DNA from: Hemibagrus wyckioides
Lineage: Eukaryota; Chordata; Actinopteri; Siluriformes; Bagridae
Length of the DNA stretch: 64,000 nt
Assembly: GCF_019097595.1 (NCBI RefSeq)
Contig: NC_080720.1
Coordinates: 25,936,852 to 26,000,851 of the forward strand
Reading direction: 5' to 3'
The notes beneath the pieces were generated by a model. It was not told the origin of the DNA. It did no database searches and saw only the letters and a list, made by a program, of their open reading frames with translations. A program made the translations under genes and the position numbers. Each line of letters starts with the position of its first letter. Within the stretch, counting starts at the first letter, position 1. This document shows positions 60,093-64,000 of this stretch, one piece after another.

Positions 60093-60692
60093 GATTGATT
60101 ATGACAGTCACATAAATGAGATTGATGAAACATCTGCATTACTGTGGACACAGTTTGTTCTGCTAACAGGGCAATGCAGTAAAGCTGAAGTACACAGTGG
60201 TATGCAGTAACATTGTGACTTACCTGTTCTGATTCCAAAAAAGCCTGACAATAGATGCCACAGTGCTCCGACCCAGAACAGGCTGGACCCTATGTCCAGC
60301 TTCTCTAAAGGACAAGCCATGATTGATGACATGGTCAATACTTGTTACCCAAATTCAATGGCAGCTGGTGCTAAAAAAAGGGGGGGGGGCAAACAACCTT
60401 AAAATCAAACTGTTAGTAATGTAGGACTGTAAATAACCATTTATCAGGTGATTACGTATCATTACTGCTATGGTAAAATACTGAAAAAGGCAACTGTTAA
60501 AGCATGCAATAAATCTACAATGAATCAGTGAATTTGAGTTCAATGTGGGTTTATTATCAGTAATGAAGTAATGTAATCATAAAAACACGCACGCACACAC
60601 ACACACACACAAATAAGTAAAATACATGACTAACAGAGGAATAGTATAACTAAATGATCTCGTTATTAAAATATATAATTATTGTTAATGTG

Positions 60693-60900
60693 TTAAAGTG
60701 GCATTCTTCTCTGGCTAACTTTAAGGGGGCAGCGCCCCAGCACCCCCCATTGACTGGCCACCACTGCCCAAATTTCATTGGAAACTTGAGCTCTATTTTG
60801 TCCTCTAGCTGCAGCTCCTCCAGCACGCATGCAAACACCTCTTCCTCTGGCCCCTCTTCCATGGCCTCTTACTCTCTTTCCATGCTGTTCATCTCTTTGA
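60693..60900 (-). pseudogene. IS630/Tc1-type transposase N-terminal remnant
   Basis: Minus-strand codons give MDQRDEQHGKRVRGHGRGAR, a Gly/Arg-rich start, then AQVSNEIWAVV. This resembles the start of a DD-E transposase family common in cyprinid and catfish genomes (Arg/Gly-rich leader followed by SNEIRA). The homology ends abruptly after SNEIWA, so it is a fragment joined to other repeat DNA. Confidence 0.45.
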
Positions 60901-61279
60901 TCCATGCTTGCAAATAGCAACACAGTGGTGGCAAGGTGCCATCTTTTATAGATGGAAGAGGACTGATTGCTGATTGAAAAGTTTCACACAAGTGGATTAA
61001 ATATTCATAATTATGAGGGGGCGCTGGTAAGCATACGATGGAGTAAGACATGTGGAACTTAGCTCCTGTCTGGCTTCTTTTAAAAAAATTTACAACGCAA
61101 TTTTGACGGATTCACTGTGAACATTGTCCTCTAATACCCGTAAGACCACTCTGAACAACTGATACACTGATTATACTGATACACTCTGAACAACTGATAT
61201 AAGATATAAGTCGGCTTTTTTAATGGTGACTAATCTGCCTAAATTTAAATATGGCGGCCCTACAAGCACTAGGCCGGAG

Positions 61280-61950
61280 GCAACCTCGACACAAGCCTCC
61301 TCCACCTTCCACAGTCAGGTTGTAATCAGGGCGGACCTTAAAATGCTCTTTCTAAACACTTCAACTCTCTTAATAACAAGCTAAAAGAAGTAAAATCGGA
61401 AATTGCAAACAACACAGCGGCGATCCACTCTGAAATGGATAATATGAAAACCACTATCGGCGATGAAGGACTGTCAACATGGTCGGATGAGACTGTTTCA
61501 TTACAGACGACAATTGCAGGACTGAAAACAGAGCTGGCTAACCTAAAGGAAAAGAACGACGATTTAAAAGGAAGGATGCGAAGATGCAATAAACGTATTG
61601 CGGGGATACCAGAGAAAACCAGCTCGAGTTTTATTGTTGCAGTCTCTAAGCTCCTGAAATAAGCTCTAAACCTAGAGAAGGACATCCTGATCGACACAGA
61701 GGCATAACGACTAAAAAGCCTAACTGAAAGCCCCGGGTGATTATCACTAAACTCCATCATTACCAGGATTGCGTGGACGTTCTTCGCCGAGCCCGCGAAC
61801 AAGGCCCGCTCCGATATAAAGGTCAACCGATAGCCATCTTTCCAGATTACACCATGAATGTGGCCAGAGCGCGGGCTGCTTTCAATTATGTCAGAAACCT
61901 GCTCAGAGGCAAACGTGATGTCCGATGCGGGATTATGTTTCCAGCTTGAC
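61280..61950 (+). pseudogene. L1-type ORF1 remnant
   Basis: First part: LQTTIAGLKTELANLKEKND then DLKGRMRRCNKRIAGIPE, a coiled coil running into the RNA-recognition core. After stops and a frame change: RVIITKLHHYQDCVDVLRRA and IFPDYTMNVARARAAFNYVR, the C-terminal domain of L1 ORF1 proteins. Confidence 0.8.
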
Positions 61951-62344
61951 TCTGAATCTCTTACAAGGGAGATAATAAGGAATTCTTGGACTGGCAGAAA
62001 GCAATGAACTACGTGAAGTCTACGATTCAGGGTGAGGAAGCAGCAAAGTGACACCATTCTACTACTTTCCTTTCTATCTTTGCCTTTTTCATATTTTGAC
62101 AGAGACCAGTGTTTAATACTATGAAACTCTTTTAAATTTACCATTCAGATGCATACTCCTTGGTCTCACTTTACAGAACTTTATACATCCTAACTTTTGT
62201 CCCCCTTGGAAGGTGAGGACGCAGAGATGTCACTTACTTCATTTTAACAGTTATAAAAGACATTGGGTATTTGGGTATAATTAAGTGATAATGGTGATAT
62301 GACATGATGGACAATTGGTGTTCTTTTGGACGTATATATATATA

Positions 62345-62641
62345 TTATTATGTGTTTTATTTGCCAACACAATTGAGCCACTGGAAATAGCCATACAGCA
62401 AAACACCTTTATTAAAGGAATTCTTAGAGGAGATACAGAGTGTAAAATTTCACTCTATGCAGATGACGTATTGTTGTTCTTATCAGATCCACTGCCAGGT
62501 CTCTATAAGTTACTGAACATACTGGAAAGTTTTAGCAGTATATCTGGCTATAAAATAAATTTTCAAAAAAGTGAGTTAATGCCAATCAATGAGGCTGCCA
62601 CATGTATCCCTCCCAATTCAATTCCTTTTAAAGTTACCATG
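62345..62641 (+). pseudogene. L1-type reverse-transcriptase fragment
   Basis: Reads IEPLEIAIQQNTFIKGI, ISLYADDVLLFLSDP (the YADD catalytic motif) and GYKINFQKSELMPI, the palm region of a non-LTR reverse transcriptase. It ends in a stop soon after. Confidence 0.9.
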
Positions 62642-62898
62642 TAAAAGATGAAATATTTAGGAATCTGGGCTACATTTATTTATTTATTTGTTTGTTTGTT
62701 TGTTTATATTTAATTTTTCTCCCTCATGTCTGATGGGTAAAGGGTTGGGTTGAGCTATGTTGTATTTCTTCTTTTTTTCTTCTATTTTTCTTTGCATATT
62801 GTAAAATTGTAAATAAAGAGACCTTGTTAAAAAAATTTTTTATAATTATGCAAGTTCTGTCTATTAGCTGTGAATAGATGTTTTCCTTTTGTTCTTAT

Positions 62899-62899
62899 T

Positions 62900-62977
<78 letters not shown>
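62899..62977. repeat. Palindromic (AAT)n-(ATT)n array
   Basis: About 12 ATA-phase units followed by about 14 ATT units, giving a near-perfect inverted repeat able to form a hairpin or cruciform. Confidence 0.95.
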
Positions 62978-63027
62978 TTTACTATATAAACATTATTATA
63001 CTATATATTATGATTCATAACATCTGT

Positions 63028-63122
63028 TCATGTACCAACTGCCTTTAAGAAAGCAAGGGTTATCCCCATACTGAAGAAAACCTGCTCTGGATCCCTCAGA
63101 CATCAGTAACTACAGACTAAAT
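63028..63122 (+). pseudogene. LINE reverse-transcriptase fragment (L2/Rex type)
   Basis: VPTAFKKARVIPILKK, then after a one-base shift LDPSDISNYR, matches the conserved start of the reverse-transcriptase domain (x-FKxAxVxPLLKKP-x-LDP-x-D-x-x-NYRP). Confidence 0.7.
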
Positions 63123-63172
63123 TCCAGAAATGTAAATGTAAAGGTAAATGTAAATATATTGCAACCATAAAA

Positions 63173-63237
63173 CAGCAGCAGCAACAACAACAACAACAAC
63201 AACAACAATAATAATAATAATGATGATGATGATAATG
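63173..63237. repeat. (CAG/CAA)n-(TAA)n-(TGA)n compound microsatellite
   Basis: Trinucleotide run changing unit along its length. Confidence 0.9.
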
Positions 63238-64000
63238 CAGAGACCATTAAGTGGTGTAAAACAACAGGTTGGACTGTATTCTGGTGTAAAATGGCCTAAA
63301 GAGGCTGTTACAACCCGTGTGGTAGGGGTTGTTTTGTGTGTCCTGTCCCTTGTGCTGAACTTCTTCAGGTTGGTCCACTCTGTAGTCCAGCCCGGGCATT
63401 TTCTGATGATCCAGCTTTTACAGCCACTGATCGGTAATGGTGACCCTATAAAGCTGGGGCGGGAGCCAGTAGCAGGAGCTTGATTGCTCACTTCACATTT
63501 GGTGCTTGTGTTGTGTGTAGTTCCGTGTCGTGTTTCTGCTTCTGTCAATCCGGTTTCAATCCTTGCTTGCCTTGACTTTGAAGCTGATCTATGCCCTGTT
63601 TTGCTTTTGGCTGCCTTATTTGTATATACTCTTGCCTGTGAATGTAAATATTGCTACATTATCTATATATCCGGTAGTAGGGGTGTGACTGCCATTTTAT
63701 GTTAAGGAGTGTGGGTTTTTGTCTCTGTTTTTCTTGGTAAGGGAGGTTAGGGAAGGTAATTGTCTTTTTGTTCGTTTCTTGTCTTTTGTGTAGGTTACTT
63801 AGTTCCTATCCTGAGTGTTTGAGATGTTGGCCTTGGTCCACCCTGAAGTCTTCCCCGGTTCACTGTGGTGTATCTCACTGCATTATAATATATCCACTTT
63901 ATTTCACTGCTATGTTGTGTGCGGTTACTCCTACCTCTGGCGCATCATGTTCAGGTCTGTTCCATCTCATAAGTATAGATAAATTTACGAGATATAGTCA
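63238..64000. other. Right-edge stretch, unclassified
   Basis: No coding exon. The terminal part (GGCCTTGGTCCACCCTGAAG, TTTATTTCACTGCTATGTTG) has the feel of the end of a dispersed fish repeat, but I cannot assign it. Confidence 0.25.

Larger units (their letters stand above)
61190..62850 (+). mobile_element. L1-type non-LTR retrotransposon, truncated and internally deleted
   Basis: Contains ORF1 pieces (61280-61950), a short linker, a reverse-transcriptase piece (62345-62641) and a 3' end with GTAAATAAAGAGACC then T-rich DNA. A full L1 is 5-7 kb. Here most of ORF2, including the endonuclease and the first half of the reverse transcriptase, is missing. The 268-aa open frame on the other strand (61338-62144) is a by-product. 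Confidence 0.85.

Noticed and set aside
61338..62144. 268-aa minus-strand ORF, the longest in the window
   Set aside because: Antisense to the L1-type ORF1 remnant; no recognisable domain, and the sense strand explains the sequence.
63480..64000. Possible LTR of an endogenous element at the right edge
   Set aside because: Some resemblance to ends of dispersed fish repeats, but no paired repeat, primer-binding site or coding region is visible within the window.

Overview
The window looks like teleost fish nuclear DNA. It is AT-rich, intron-rich and crowded with Tc1/mariner, hAT, tRNA-derived SINE and non-LTR relics and with long dinucleotide and tetranucleotide runs. The mix of Tc1 families and the SINE type suggest an ostariophysan, perhaps a catfish. 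That placement is inference from the repeats, not proof.

All recognised genes are on the minus strand. From left to right: (1) at 266-335, an isolated signal-peptide exon whose gene continues off the left edge. Its architecture matches the first coding exon of the next gene. (2) At 1593-4116, a two-coding-exon otospiralin-like gene (80 aa, secreted) with a probable untranslated exon and a TATA box. (3) At 9872-19300, the three coding exons of an nck2 SH3-SH3-SH3-SH2 adaptor (371 aa). A GC/CpG-rich leader exon at about 51485 probably starts its transcript, which would make intron 1 about 32 kb long. (4) At 53999-56677, dph3 (85 aa), a CSL-zinc-finger protein of diphthamide synthesis and tRNA wobble modification, with a GC-AG second intron. 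A possible head-to-head plus-strand first exon lies at 56844-56882.

The remaining sequence is mostly introns and intergenic DNA rebuilt by transposons. There are several Tc1-like families, most as internally deleted 0.25-0.6 kb derivatives. In two families, copies at different loci share the same deletion junction. In one family, two loci carry the same element end, inverted, at both termini. There are also a hAT relic with its 8-bp target duplication, a second hAT relic with a BED finger, an internally deleted L1-type retroposon (61.2-62.85 kb), tRNA-derived SINEs, nested retroposons, a 30-bp minisatellite (35.5 kb) and a degenerate TGACTGATCA-rich array (13.5 kb).

The genes do not form a pathway. 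Their adjacency is ordinary chromosomal neighbourhood. I saw no CRISPR array, bacterial or viral system, or free-standing RNA gene. The most useful leads are the candidate tandem otospiralin-like locus at the left edge, the upstream ORFs of the nck2 leader, the GC donor in dph3, and the shared-junction and double-ended Tc1 derivatives.
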